In this document: one piece after another, positions 50,092 through 59,608 of the stretch
Position numbering within the stretch: the first letter of the stretch is position 1
Layout: every line of letters begins with the position of its first letter
Assembly (NCBI RefSeq): GCF_037996765.1
Contig: NZ_JBBNAD010000005.1
Coordinates: 1,396,001-1,460,000 of the forward strand
Length of the DNA stretch: 64,000 nucleotides
Origin: Bdellovibrio sp. GT3
Lineage (GTDB): Bacteria > Bdellovibrionota > Bdellovibrionia > Bdellovibrionales > Bdellovibrionaceae
Reading direction: 5' to 3'
Notes under the pieces: model-generated
What the model was told of the DNA's origin: nothing
What the model saw: the letters and a program-made list of their open reading frames with translations, nothing else
The model's database searches: none
Translations under genes and position numbers: made by a program

Positions 50092-51198
50092 ATGTTTGAT
50101 AACATGAAATCATACCGCGCAACATACATGAGAGGCGGCACCAGTCGTGCCTTGATATTCAATGAATCAGATCTTCCCGCTGATAAAAAAAGCTGGGATG
50201 AGATCTTTTTAAGAGCTTTGGGAAGCCCGGATCCCTATGGGCGCCAGCTTAATGGAATGGGTGGTGGAATTTCATCCTTAAGCAAAGTGGCTGTGGTGCG
50301 TGCCTCCGGCAATCCTGCGGCGGATGTGGATTACACATTTGCCCAAGTGTCAGTTACTGAAAGCAAAGTAGATTACAAAGGCAATTGTGGCAATATCAGC
50401 TCGGCCATCGGTCCCTTTGCTGTTTTGCAGGGATTGTGCAAAGTCACAGGCGGGGAGGCCCGCGTTCGAATTTTTAATACCAATACTCAAAAAATCATTC
50501 ATTCAATTTTCCCTGTGAAAGATTCCCTGCCAGAGTTTTCGGGCGATTTGGAAATCCCGGGAGTTGCGGGCAGCGGTGCTCCCATCCGGCTGGAATTCCA
50601 GGAACCAGGGGGCGCTTCGACGGGAAGTCTGTTGCCCACTGGGAAAATTTGCGAGTCACTGCACGTGGACGGAGTGGGGACGATCGAAGTCTCTATGGTT
50701 GATGCTGCCAATGCCTGCGTGATGGTACGAGCGCGGGATTTGGGACTGGCCGGCACTGAGACTCCTGCGGAGCTGGAACGTTCCGGGGAGTTGTTAAAAA
50801 AGCTGGATCTGATTCGCCGGCATGCTTCTGTTGCCATGGGAATTTCCAAGAACTTGGAGGATGCTGCCAACTATATCGCAATTCCCTACCTGGGAATTAT
50901 CAGTCCGGCGACAGGACCCGACCGGGATTTTGAAATGCGTGTGATTGCCAGTGGGCAGCCACACAAAGCACTGCCTTTGACGGTGTCTTTATGTGCTGCG
51001 GTCACTGCCAAACTTCCGGGCAGTGTTATTCATGAGGCGGTCCAGGGGAGAGCATTGTCGATGGTTCGAATTGGCATGCCTTCCGGGGTCCTGCAGCTTA
51101 GTGCCGATGTGGAAAAAGAAGGTGGAAACTGGATTGCACGCAGTGGCAGCTTCTATCGAACGGCACGTTTGCTTTTTGTTGGAGAAGTTTTTGTCTGA
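50092..51198 (+). CDS. PrpF-family (methylitaconate isomerase-like) protein
   Basis: A 368-residue protein. YMRGGTSRALIFNESDLP, NGMGGGISSLSKVAVV, GNCGNISSAIGPFAV and EFQEPGGASTGSLLPTG are the hallmark segments of PrpF/DUF453 proteins, which have a diaminopimelate-epimerase-like double fold. Known members isomerise methylaconitate or methylitaconate. No methylcitrate-cycle genes are adjacent, so the substrate is open. The start is ambiguous among ATGs at 50089, 50092 and 50104 and a TTG at 50071; 50092 has the best spacing from GAG. Confidence 0.87.
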   Translation: MFDNMKSYRATYMRGGTSRALIFNESDLPADKKSWDEIFLRALGSPDPYGRQLNGMGGGISSLSKVAVVRASGNPAADVDYTFAQVSVTESKVDYKGNCGNISSAIGPFAVLQGLCKVTGGEARVRIFNTNTQKIIHSIFPVKDSLPEFSGDLEIPGVAGSGAPIRLEFQEPGGASTGSLLPTGKICESLHVDGVGTIEVSMVDAANACVMVRARDLGLAGTETPAELERSGELLKKLDLIRRHASVAMGISKNLEDAANYIAIPYLGIISPATGPDRDFEMRVIASGQPHKALPLTVSLCAAVTAKLPGSVIHEAVQGRALSMVRIGMPSGVLQLSADVEKEGGNWIARSGSFYRTARLLFVGEVFV

Positions 51199-51325
51199 AT
51201 TCCATGACTATGGAGTCCAGTTGTCTCATTTTTAGATTCGTCCAGTCCCAATATTCGTGGTCCAATTTTTAATGTTAATATCAAACTGGGCCACGGAGAT
51301 ACCCCAAAAAATCCGATAAGGTAGT

Positions 51326-52771
51326 ATGCGCAAACTTATATTTATCTCAATAGCATTCATCTCTGCATGTGCTTCCAAGCCACGTCAGCCGGCTTCCGAG
51401 CCACTGGTTCTGACGCCGCCACCTGCAGGTGCCTTAACCCTGGATCAGGCTCTTACTCAAGGGCAGGAGGCAACGGTTGAATACTTGCAGTCGCAAGTAA
51501 AGGCAGAGCCTTACAAGAATCTTCATTCAAAAGACCCTGCCGTGGATTTGCCGACTTCGCTGCGAGCCGAGCGCAGCAAAACCGATAATTCAGACAAAAA
51601 GCAGCAGTCCGTATTTTTGCGCAAGTTCCGTGGTTGGAGTGCTCCGAAAAGACTTGGTCATGGCGAACAGCTTGTAGCGGACTTTAATTGCGACAAGGCT
51701 TTGGAAAGCCAGGCTATGGGGTACATGCTGGAGCTGGATTTTCCAGAACAGGGTGCCCGCGATGTTTCCAAGCAGCTTCATGAAAAAGTATTGAGCTGCG
51801 ATAACATTTCGAAAATTGAAAGTGTTTTTCGTTTGTCCGTATTCGCGATTCAGCAAAACGAATGCCCGCGTGCCATGGAATATCTGGATAAGTATCCAGC
51901 ACCGGCAGAGCGCGGTATGCGTGATCGCCAGGCTTACCTGAAAAGTTTCTGTTCAGCAGCTGTGAAAATTGAAAATGCCAACCCATTGGGGGGGTATGGA
52001 ATCTTGTTGGGTTCTTACCAGGCTAATCCTGCGGCGCAGTGGTACCTGGGCGTCAGCAGCGGTGATGAAGAGTGGGATCGCCTGTTGGCATCCTTGCTAA
52101 AACTAACTGCGGAAGAGCGTGCTTCCACAGTGCAATACATCGCTGGGAAAATGAATCTTGAGAAATTCAGAAGCTTGCCTTTGCCATTTCAAACCTCAGT
52201 GCTGGTGCTGATGAGTGCCAATGGCGCAGACCTTTCCGTATTCCAAGCTTTGCACAAGTATCTTTCTGATCATCCTGAAGCCATTTCCGAACCGGTGGCA
52301 AATTTGTTATTCCCGATTCGCTATTGGAAAGAAATCGTTGAAAACAGCAAAAGTGCAGATCCGATTCTGGTGAAAGCTCTGATTCGTCAGGAAAGTGCCT
52401 TTAACAGAACCGCACGCAGCCGTGCTCGTGCTTCCGGCCTGATGCAGTTGATCTATCCAACAGCCAAGCACTTCGGCGTTAAGAAGCCATTGCAGCTATT
52501 GATCCCGGAAACTAATATCCATGCTGGCTCGGAGTTTTTGGCGCAATTGATTTCTGAATTTGGTTCTGTGGAACTTGCTCTGGCTGCCTACAATGCGGGC
52601 CCAGGAATGGTTCGTCAGTGGCAAAAACGTTATCCCACTGAGAACATCGACTTGTTTGTCGAGATGATCCCTTATACTGAGACTCGCGAGTATGTTCGAT
52701 TGGTGAAAAGAAACTATAAGATCTACCAATCGATTCTTGTGAAACCTCAAGTACTCGGTTCAAATCCTTAA
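51326..52771 (+). CDS. Lytic transglycosylase, SLT domain lipoprotein
   Basis: A 481-residue lipoprotein (MRKLIFISIAFISACAS). After a Pro-rich linker come a helical domain (about 85-340) like the Slt70 superhelix and a C-terminal SLT domain: ALIRQESAFNRTARS (catalytic Glu near 355), ASGLMQLIYPTA, ALAAYNAGPGMV, YTETREYVRLV. It cleaves glycan strands of peptidoglycan, yielding 1,6-anhydro ends. The intact GLMQL and AAYNAG motifs suggest activity. Followed by a terminator. Confidence 0.92.
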   Translation: MRKLIFISIAFISACASKPRQPASEPLVLTPPPAGALTLDQALTQGQEATVEYLQSQVKAEPYKNLHSKDPAVDLPTSLRAERSKTDNSDKKQQSVFLRKFRGWSAPKRLGHGEQLVADFNCDKALESQAMGYMLELDFPEQGARDVSKQLHEKVLSCDNISKIESVFRLSVFAIQQNECPRAMEYLDKYPAPAERGMRDRQAYLKSFCSAAVKIENANPLGGYGILLGSYQANPAAQWYLGVSSGDEEWDRLLASLLKLTAEERASTVQYIAGKMNLEKFRSLPLPFQTSVLVLMSANGADLSVFQALHKYLSDHPEAISEPVANLLFPIRYWKEIVENSKSADPILVKALIRQESAFNRTARSRARASGLMQLIYPTAKHFGVKKPLQLLIPETNIHAGSEFLAQLISEFGSVELALAAYNAGPGMVRQWQKRYPTENIDLFVEMIPYTETREYVRLVKRNYKIYQSILVKPQVLGSNP

Positions 52772-52798
52772 ATAAATTCCAATTACAGACAATTTTTC

Positions 52799-52838
52799 TT
52801 AACCGCTGGATTCATACCCCAGCGGTTTTGTCTTTTTA
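52799..52838 (+). terminator. Rho-independent terminator
   Basis: AACCGCTGG (52801-52809) and CCAGCGGTT (52819-52827) with a nine-base loop, followed by TTTTGTCTTTTT, 30 bases after the transglycosylase stop. Confidence 0.88.
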
Positions 52839-53105
52839 TGATCTGCCCAGATTACAAATTAAACGAAACAATTGTGATCCTATCTTATAAAGTTACTCAT
52901 GTTTATAGTGAAATTCAATGCGCGAAGCAATTGTTTGAAGATGGCAAACGAATTCAGAATAAAATCAGATCAAAAAGTGATTAATTTCGAGATCTCGTAT
53001 CAAGCTTGTTTCATTGCAATAATGTACTAAACATTTTTTACTACGGATGTATAGAAGTCAATGTGAGCATCCGAATAGTAAGTATCACATTAATAGGAGA
53101 GGCCC
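52839..53105. other. AT-rich intergenic region upstream of the chemotaxis cassette
   Basis: No gene, RNA or repeat is apparent. AGGAGAGG (about 53094-53101) is the ribosome-binding site of the receptor gene. The composition is more AT-rich than the flanks, as expected for a promoter region; I could not place -35/-10 boxes or a convincing FliA site. Confidence 0.5.
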
Positions 53106-55184
53106 ATGTCAATTGCACGTCGTTTCGATGAAGCCGGTCCGGAAGTAGACGATGTAAGTGTACTTCAGGACGAAATTAAAGCATTGCACCGAGTTCAGGC
53201 AGTCATAGAATTCAATCTTGACGGCACGGTTCGAACGGCTAATGAAAACTTTCTGAATGCAGTGGGATATTCTCTTGGGGACATCCAGAGCAAGCATCAT
53301 TCAATGTTCTGCGATCCCGCTTATGCAGCAAGCCTGGAATATCGAAATTTCTGGCAGACCCTGGCAAAGGGTGAATTTGTTGCCGGTGAGTTTAAGCGCT
53401 TTAATAAAAATGGCGGCGAAATCTGGATTAATGCTTCTTACAATCCGGTTTTTGATAAAGATGGAAATCCTTATAAAGTTATTAAGTTTGCGACAGACAT
53501 CACGGCATTGAAACTTCGCACGGCGGAGTATGAAAGCAAAGTGAATGCAATTGGTCGTGTTCAGGCAGTGATTGAGTTTAATCTTGAGGGCACAATCTTG
53601 AATGCCAATGAAAACTTCCTGGCGACCACTGGTTACGGTTTGAGTGAAATTCAAGGTAAACATCATAAGATGTTCTGTGACCCTGCCTATGTGTCTTCCT
53701 TCGAATATAAAGAGTTCTGGGAGAAGCTTGCCAAAGGCGAGTTCGTTGCCGGTGAATTTAAGAGATTTGGCAAGGGCGGTGGCGAGGTTTGGATCAATGC
53801 CTCGTACAATCCAATTTTCAATGCTGAGGGCAAGCCTTTTAAGGTGGTGAAGTTTGCAACGGATATCACCAAGGCGAAAATGACTTCTGCAGAGAACGAA
53901 GGTAAGATTTCGGCAATTTCCAAGGCTCAGGCCGTCATCGAATTTAATCTGGATGGCACTATCATTACTGCCAATGAAAACTTCCTGGCGACTGTGGGTT
54001 ACAGTCTTGGGGAGATCAAAGAAAAGCATCACAGAATGTTCTGTGATGCGGACTACACGCGGGGCTCTGACTATGCAGCATTCTGGCAGAAGTTGAATCG
54101 CGGTGAGTTCGATTCGGGACGCTATCAGCGCATTGGCGCAGGTGGCAAGAAGATCTGGATCCAGGCCACTTACAATCCAATTATGGATGCCAGTGGCAAA
54201 CCATACAAAGTCGTGAAATTTGCCTCTGATATCACAGCGCAAGTGGAGATGGAGCAATCCATTAAACTGAAGGCGGAAGAAGATCAACAAAAGGTGGATC
54301 AATTATTGGCAGTTGTGAATCGCGCGGCAGCGGGTGATTTGAGTACGGCTATTTCTGTGAGTGGCACAGATGCCCTGGGCCAGCTTGCCAGTGGTATTGC
54401 GACCATGATGCGCGACCTGCGTATCGTGATCGGTAAAGTGGTTGATTCAGCAGGTAATTTTGGCGAAAGTTCAAAATCGATTGCCAGCCAATCCAACAAT
54501 GTGGCGTCTGGTGCTCACTCGCTAGGTGCGACAGTTGAGGAAATGAATGCTTCTATCGAGGAATTCACGGCCTCCATTGCGTCGATTGCCGATAACACCA
54601 AAAAAGCAAATGAGCTTGCGAAAGTAACGCAATCCGAAGCTGAAGTGGGAAGCCAATCCATCGCGAAGTCCATTGAGGCGATGGAGTTGATCAACAAGTC
54701 ATCAGAAGATATCAGTGAGATTATTAAAGTTATCAGTGAAATCGCCAGCCAGACCAATTTATTGGCCTTCAATGCGGCGATCGAAGCTGCTCGTGCTGGT
54801 GAGCACGGTCTAGGGTTCTCGGTGGTCGCTGATGAGGTTCGCAAACTTGCAGAGCGTTCGTCTCAGGCAACCAAAGAGATCTCCAAGTTGATTAACGAGT
54901 CAGTGAAACGTGTTGAACAAGGCAGTGCTATTTCGAAGCAGGCCGGAGAAGCTTTCAGCAAAATCGTCACGGGAATCGAAAAGACAACTCAATCCATTGC
55001 GGAAGTCAATTTGGCAGCGGAAGAGCAATCTGAATCTGCCAAAGGCATCAGCACGGCTGTTCAGTATATTGCGGACGAGGCGACGAAATCAGCGCAAGCA
55101 TCAGAGAACATTGCGACAGCAACCAAATCTCTGGTGACGGGAGCCGAGGATCTGAATAACACAGTTTCAAGATTCGTGGTTTAA
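53106..55184 (+). CDS. Soluble chemoreceptor with three tandem PAS domains
   Basis: A 692-residue methyl-accepting protein with no membrane helix. Three nearly identical PAS domains (about 25-140, 146-262, 268-384) each contain VIEFNL-x-GT, NANENFL, the HH-x-MFCD box, FWQ/FWE, GEF and ASYNP. Then a HAMP-like stretch ([12 protein letters not shown]) and the signalling coiled coil, with the conserved tip [19 protein letters not shown] near 546-564 and no obvious C-terminal CheR-binding pentapeptide. The layout is that of BdlA-type receptors (two PAS there, three here), probably sensing redox or a small cytoplasmic ligand. CheR follows three bases later. Confidence 0.92.
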   Translation: MSIARRFDEAGPEVDDVSVLQDEIKALHRVQAVIEFNLDGTVRTANENFLNAVGYSLGDIQSKHHSMFCDPAYAASLEYRNFWQTLAKGEFVAGEFKRFNKNGGEIWINASYNPVFDKDGNPYKVIKFATDITALKLRTAEYESKVNAIGRVQAVIEFNLEGTILNANENFLATTGYGLSEIQGKHHKMFCDPAYVSSFEYKEFWEKLAKGEFVAGEFKRFGKGGGEVWINASYNPIFNAEGKPFKVVKFATDITKAKMTSAENEGKISAISKAQAVIEFNLDGTIITANENFLATVGYSLGEIKEKHHRMFCDADYTRGSDYAAFWQKLNRGEFDSGRYQRIGAGGKKIWIQATYNPIMDASGKPYKVVKFASDITAQVEMEQSIKLKAEEDQQKVDQLLAVVNRAAAGDLSTAISVSGTDALGQLASGIATMMRDLRIVIGKVVDSAGNFGESSKSIASQSNNVASGAHSLGATVEEMNASIEEFTASIASIADNTKKANELAKVTQSEAEVGSQSIAKSIEAMELINKSSEDISEIIKVISEIASQTNLLAFNAAIEAARAGEHGLGFSVVADEVRKLAERSSQATKEISKLINESVKRVEQGSAISKQAGEAFSKIVTGIEKTTQSIAEVNLAAEEQSESAKGISTAVQYIADEATKSAQASENIATATKSLVTGAEDLNNTVSRFVV

Positions 55185-55187
55185 TTT

Positions 55188-56015
55188 ATGTCAGAGGCAG
55201 AGAGACTGATCAGCGGTCCGACCCTGCGTCGGCTGCTCAGTCTGGTGAAAAAGCATACGGGCATTTATATGGAAGAACGCAAACGCGAGCTTCTGCTGGG
55301 ACGAATTCGCCCCCGTATGAAGGAGCTGGGCCTGTCCTCTGCCGAGGCTTACATTGATTACCTGGAAAATCATAAAGACGAAATCCAAAAGTTTGTAAAC
55401 TCAGTTACAACCAATGAAACGATATTTTTCAGAACTCCGGCGATCTGGGATTTTTTTGGTGGGGATTTTTTAAAGTCCTGGTTCCAAAAGAATGCCGGCG
55501 AAACTTTGCGAATCTGGTCTGCAGCGGCCTCTACCGGCGAGGAATCGGCGAGTATTGGTATCATGTGCGAGGAGTTCAAGAGATTGAATCCCAGATTTCA
55601 TTACCGCATCTATGCCTCTGATATTGATACCGACGTGCTCGAAGGTGCGCGCAAAGGTGTCTATAAGGAGCGAAGTATGGAGGACCTGCGTAAGCGGTCT
55701 CCGGATATTTTCAATCGTTACTTCAAGGGACGGGATTCAGCGGAATTGCAGCTCCATCCGTCGGTTATGGCGAACATTGAGTTCTTTCAGCATAATCTTC
55801 ATTCTCGCGGAACTCGGACTGCATTTTTTGATGTGGTGTTTCTGCGCAATGTTTTGATTTATTTCAATGAGCCGGATCAGGAGCTGGTGCTTAAGAACAT
55901 GCACGCAAGCTTAAAGCCACAGGGTGTTTTGATAATTGGTGAAGCGGAATCCCTGGCGCGATTAAATACATCCTTCGAATACACCAAACCACTAATTTAC
56001 AAGAGAGCGGTCTAA
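55188..56015 (+). CDS. cheR: Chemotaxis protein methyltransferase CheR
   Basis: A 275-residue enzyme that methylates receptor glutamates with S-adenosylmethionine. Helical N-domain (LLSLVKKHTGIYMEERKRELL) and Rossmann methyltransferase domain with WSAAASTGEE, YASDIDTDVL and DVVFLRNVLIYFNE are intact. It sits three bases after the receptor and overlaps the CheW gene by one base (TAATG), so the three are one transcript. Confidence 0.95.
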   Translation: MSEAERLISGPTLRRLLSLVKKHTGIYMEERKRELLLGRIRPRMKELGLSSAEAYIDYLENHKDEIQKFVNSVTTNETIFFRTPAIWDFFGGDFLKSWFQKNAGETLRIWSAAASTGEESASIGIMCEEFKRLNPRFHYRIYASDIDTDVLEGARKGVYKERSMEDLRKRSPDIFNRYFKGRDSAELQLHPSVMANIEFFQHNLHSRGTRTAFFDVVFLRNVLIYFNEPDQELVLKNMHASLKPQGVLIIGEAESLARLNTSFEYTKPLIYKRAV

Positions 56016-57508
56016 TGGGAGCGACAGTAGGTAAGGCAGTTGGTAATTTGCAGATGTTTGCCTCTTTTAAGCTGGGGGACTCCGAGCTGGCGATTTCTGT
56101 GGCTTTGTTGCAGGAAGTTGTCAATGTTCCGGAAGCCATCAGCCCGGTGCCACTTGCACCTGCTTACTTGAAAGGAATATTCAATCTTCGCGGAATCGTG
56201 ATTCCGGTGGTTGATATGGGCGTGCTTTTAGGTTTGCCGCGCGATGAGAAAGCCCTTGGTAAAATTGCCGTGGTTATCACTGAAGGAGTGCGAATCGGAC
56301 TCTTTTTTGATTCCACCTCTGAAATTTTAAATGTGCCGGCCGCGGATGTCTGTGCCTTTAATGATGCGCCCGAAGGCGTGCGCGCCGTCGTACGCTCTGC
56401 TTTGAAATTGAACAATGGCGCCCGCCTGGTTGAAGTGATCGATCCGGCATCGCTTTTAAAAATCGAAAATATCGCAAGCCTATTAAGTTCCACAGAACAA
56501 AAAGACGAGACACTTAAGAAAAAGCTGACTCGTCGTCAGTGTATTACATTTCATTCCGGTGACCGTGAGTTTGGTCTGAATATTTCAGCCATTCGTGAAA
56601 TCATCCGCGTGCCCGAGATCAAAAGAAGTTCGGTGCAGGTCGAGTACAGCCTTGGAGTTGTCAGTCTGCGTGGAGTGGTGATTCCAGTGTTGGACTTCGG
56701 CAAAATTCTGCAGGTTCAGCCTTCTTCTGAAGTGGATGTGGAAGCCAAGCGCATTATTATCATGAAAATAGAGGCCCTCTATGTGGGTTTCATGGTGGAT
56801 GCCGTTGATAGCATCAAGACATACTTCGAGGAAAATCTCCTGCCAATTCCTATGTTTGATCAAAAGAAAATGTCCATGATGCGTGGGGTTCTGCCGGTCG
56901 CTGAGGATCGCAACGTTTTGCTATTGGCAGAAGATCATATTCTGTCTGATGAGGAAGTTGATGAGTTCACGCGAGGCCATAGCTTGCTGTACTCCAAGGA
57001 AAATGCAAAGGCCCTTGAAAAAGAGGCAGCTGGTGAGCGCCACGCTTATATCTCCTTTAAACTGGAATACATGCTTTCGACACGTCTAAGCTCAGTCCAT
57101 GAGATTGCGAATCTGACGGAGGATATGGTGAAGCCACCAGGATTCCCGGATTATGTGGTGGGTGTTCAGCATATGCGGGGTGAGGTTGTTACCCTGGTGG
57201 ATCTGCGCATGTACTATGGAATGAAGTTCACCGGGGACTACAGCAGCTCACGCATTCTGATCGTTAAGGGTGCGCAGGGCAAGATTGGGTTGTTGGTGGA
57301 CTCGGTGGAGTCCATTGACACCGTTGATGAATCCAAAAAAATAAAAATTCCAAGTTTGTTCGCCAAAGATGCCCTGACGGCTTTGCGCGGAGACATACAG
57401 GATGTCGTTGAACTGCCAGATCCCACAGGAAAGAAAAAGATCTTTATGGTATTGGATATGCCGGAGGTCCTTCGTAAATTGCTGAATCCCCAAGGCAGCG
57501 CTGCCTAA
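56015..57508 (+). CDS. Triple-CheW-domain coupling protein
   Basis: A 497-residue protein made of three successive CheW domains (about 10-150, 170-315 and 345-490). Each has the start (FKLGDSELAISVALLQEV; FHSGDREFGLNISAIREI; FKLEYMLSTRLSSVHEI), followed by the -LRG-VIPVVD type segment (NLRGIVIPVVD, SLRGVVIPVLD, HMRGEVVTLVD). Single-domain CheW (about 160 residues) links receptors to CheA, so a three-domain form could bridge several receptors or kinases in an array. The second and third domains have drifted from one another. Confidence 0.92.
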   Translation: MGATVGKAVGNLQMFASFKLGDSELAISVALLQEVVNVPEAISPVPLAPAYLKGIFNLRGIVIPVVDMGVLLGLPRDEKALGKIAVVITEGVRIGLFFDSTSEILNVPAADVCAFNDAPEGVRAVVRSALKLNNGARLVEVIDPASLLKIENIASLLSSTEQKDETLKKKLTRRQCITFHSGDREFGLNISAIREIIRVPEIKRSSVQVEYSLGVVSLRGVVIPVLDFGKILQVQPSSEVDVEAKRIIIMKIEALYVGFMVDAVDSIKTYFEENLLPIPMFDQKKMSMMRGVLPVAEDRNVLLLAEDHILSDEEVDEFTRGHSLLYSKENAKALEKEAAGERHAYISFKLEYMLSTRLSSVHEIANLTEDMVKPPGFPDYVVGVQHMRGEVVTLVDLRMYYGMKFTGDYSSSRILIVKGAQGKIGLLVDSVESIDTVDESKKIKIPSLFAKDALTALRGDIQDVVELPDPTGKKKIFMVLDMPEVLRKLLNPQGSAA

Positions 57509-57605
57509 TTTAGTCTTTTGACACATTTCAGTTCGTAATTCGTTTTAACCAGATCACCTCGCTATCCTAGGCATAAATTTTTAGCTCTGGGAGCGGGGTC
57601 TTTTT

Positions 57606-58232
57606 ATGAATGTCAGTCTACGAGGCGCAAGCCGAGTTTCTTGTGTTTTGCTTGCAGCAGGTAAATCTTCGCGAATGAGCGGAAAAAATAAGCTTCTTTT
57701 GCCCTTTGGGGGGCAAACACTTGTACGTCGTACAGCGATGGAAGTCCTGAATATCAATTTCGAGGAAATGATAGCAGTGACCGGGCACGAAGCGGACTCC
57801 ATTTCCGCGCAACTTAAGGATTTGCCATTAAAAGTGGTATTAAATCAGGAGTTTGATGCCGGTATGCACAGTTCGATCAGAACCGGATTGGCTCACCTGC
57901 GCAAATACCATGATGGTTTTTTTATTTGTCATTCCGATCAGCCCGAGCTCGATTCGGTCATGTTGAAAGATATGATTCGTGTTTTTGAAGAACACGAGGG
58001 AAAAAATATTGTTTATCTGTCTTGTCAGGGAAAAACCTCGCAGCCCATTTTGATTCCGCGCGAATTTGCACCCGAGATCCTGCAGTATCCAGACGGGGAC
58101 TATGGATGTTCTTATCTGCTGAATAGATATTCGCAGCGTCTGGCCCCTTTGGAAGTAAAAGAGGAAATGTACCTTCGCGATTTGGATACGCCAGAGGATT
58201 TGTCGATTATTTCGCTCGCACAACATGGTTAA
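57606..58232 (+). CDS. MobA/MocA-like nucleotidyltransferase
   Basis: A 208-residue protein with the nucleotide-binding start VLLAAGKSSRMSGKNKLLLPFGG and the metal motif CHSDQPELDS. The family transfers CMP or GMP to molybdopterin; the layout (LAAGKS-x-RM, DQP) is closest to MocA cytidylyltransferase. No Mo-enzyme or XdhC gene is adjacent. Downstream, at 24 bases, is an exported protein of unknown role. Confidence 0.85.
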   Translation: MNVSLRGASRVSCVLLAAGKSSRMSGKNKLLLPFGGQTLVRRTAMEVLNINFEEMIAVTGHEADSISAQLKDLPLKVVLNQEFDAGMHSSIRTGLAHLRKYHDGFFICHSDQPELDSVMLKDMIRVFEEHEGKNIVYLSCQGKTSQPILIPREFAPEILQYPDGDYGCSYLLNRYSQRLAPLEVKEEMYLRDLDTPEDLSIISLAQHG

Positions 58233-58256
58233 GCAACCAGTAAAAAGGAGTATACG

Positions 58257-58853
58257 ATGAAAGTGAAAGTTTTTGGTTTGTTAATGGCAGCAGCTCTATT
58301 GGCTCCTCAAACAGGTTTGGGACAGGACGATCCTAAAATCTATGAGAAAATGGAAAAAACGGGTCCCCATAGCATGGAAGGAACCCAGGCAATAGAAGTT
58401 GAGGCAAAAGTGGTTGAGGTCAATCGAAAGACCCGTGAAATCACCTTAAAGCCGAAAGACGGTGAAAGCATGACCGTGAAGGTTGGCGATGAGGTCAGAA
58501 ACTTCGATAAAATCAATAGAGGTGACATGCTAAGAATCCGTTACCTGGAATCTTTGGCCTTGGAGCTGAAAAAACAAGGCACCGCAGAGAATATGAGAGA
58601 CAGATCAGCAGAAGTCATTCGCTCCAAGCCGGGTCAGAAGCCGGGGGGGATGGTGGTGGAGAAAGTTTCAGCCATCGGTACTATCACAAATGTGGATAAG
58701 AAAAAGAAGAATGTGACTATCAAAGGACCAGAGCGTTCGGTCACGGTTCAAGTGCAGGATAAGAGTATTCTGGATCAACTGAAAAAAGGTGATCAGATAG
58801 AGATTGAGTATACACAAGCGATGGCAGTTTCAGTAGAGACCATCAAACGATAG
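58257..58853 (+). CDS. Exported protein with two repeated small beta domains
   Basis: A 198-residue exported protein (signal MKVKVFGLLMAAALLAPQTGLG). Two similar units follow: EAKVVEVNRKTREITLKPKDG...GDMLRIRYLESLAL and GTITNVDKKKKNVTIKGPER...GDQIEIEYTQAMAV. This repeat resembles DUF5666- or OB-like domains. AAAGGAG precedes the start. Function unknown; periplasmic location likely. Confidence 0.77.
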   Translation: MKVKVFGLLMAAALLAPQTGLGQDDPKIYEKMEKTGPHSMEGTQAIEVEAKVVEVNRKTREITLKPKDGESMTVKVGDEVRNFDKINRGDMLRIRYLESLALELKKQGTAENMRDRSAEVIRSKPGQKPGGMVVEKVSAIGTITNVDKKKKNVTIKGPERSVTVQVQDKSILDQLKKGDQIEIEYTQAMAVSVETIKR

Positions 58854-58858
58854 AAACT

Positions 58859-58892
58859 TAAAAGGTGGGGCAAGCCCCACCTTTTCTTTTTT
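58859..58892. terminator. Bidirectional Rho-independent terminator
   Basis: AAAGGTGGGG / CCCCACCTTT with a four-base loop, T run on the plus side and a T-rich run on the minus side. It also covers the last bases of the convergent BON gene (stop at 58891). Confidence 0.88.
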
Positions 58893-59520
58893 AGTGATTT
58901 TTGTTTTCTCTTCTTCGCTCTCCAGTGTTCGATTCGTCGATGTCTGAGTTGGAACCCATTTCACTTTGAGTGGACCAGTCATGAGTTGATTCGCGTTGCA
59001 CGCGGATATTGTTAATAATATCCCGAACGGACGAAGTTCTTTCTGTCAGATCCTCCGCCAGATGTTTCATGCGTCTTTCCGGGACCGTACCTGAAAGAGT
59101 CACTTCGGCATCCTTGACTTTAACCTCTATGTCACGAGCGTCGATCTGGGAGTCCCGAGTGAGCATGTCGCAAATGTCTTCGCGGATTCGGTCATCGGAG
59201 CGTACGTAGGATTTCGGTCCGTGACCAGCAAAGGACTTGCGCTCGCTTCTTTCGTGGCCATAGTCCTCTTCTTGATAGTGACCTCTGCGTCCCCCGTATG
59301 CTTGAGAGCCGCGATGGTCCCGGTCAGAGTAATTTTGTGAACTGTAGTCCCTGGAGGAGTTTTCCATGTTAAAGTCCCGGGCTCTTTCATCTTCATTGGA
59401 ACTGGAAAAATTGCTTTGGCCATTGTCATTCTGTGACCAGCGGGAATCGTTGCGAGAGGAGTGAGAGCCACGAGAAGAGTAAGGTCTTCGGTCCTGGCTG
59501 CGATTGAATCTGTTTTGCAT
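58891..59520 (-). CDS. BON-domain protein with a disordered Arg/Ser-rich N-terminus
   Basis: I start at 59520, with AAGGAG nine bases upstream. The 209-residue product begins with about 100 residues rich in Arg, Ser, Asn, Asp and Gly (NRFNRSQDRRPYSSRG), probably disordered. A BON domain follows: DDRIREDICDMLTRD, DIEVKVKDAEVTLSGTVP, RRMKHLAEDL, DIINNIRV. There is no signal peptide, unlike most BON proteins (OsmY, phospholipid- or membrane-binding). The C-terminus is again charged. Confidence 0.8.
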   Translation of the reverse strand: MQNRFNRSQDRRPYSSRGSHSSRNDSRWSQNDNGQSNFSSSNEDERARDFNMENSSRDYSSQNYSDRDHRGSQAYGGRRGHYQEEDYGHERSERKSFAGHGPKSYVRSDDRIREDICDMLTRDSQIDARDIEVKVKDAEVTLSGTVPERRMKHLAEDLTERTSSVRDIINNIRVQRESTHDWSTQSEMGSNSDIDESNTGERRRENKNH

Positions 59521-59608
59521 AGAATGCTCCTTTTGTGCAGCCTTTACGATCACTCAGGTTGATTCGGCTGCCAATCTAGGGCGGAGCATTTGGTCATTAA
59601 TCATATTG

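Noticed and set aside
53180-54240. Direct repeats of about 360 bases, considered as a possible repeat array or CRISPR-like feature
   Set aside because: They are the coding repeats of three homologous PAS domains, in frame and with diverged third positions.
53301-54302. 333-residue open frame on the minus strand opposite the chemoreceptor
   Set aside because: It mirrors the three tandem PAS repeats, has no ribosome-binding site or recognisable domain, and the plus-strand protein is unmistakable.
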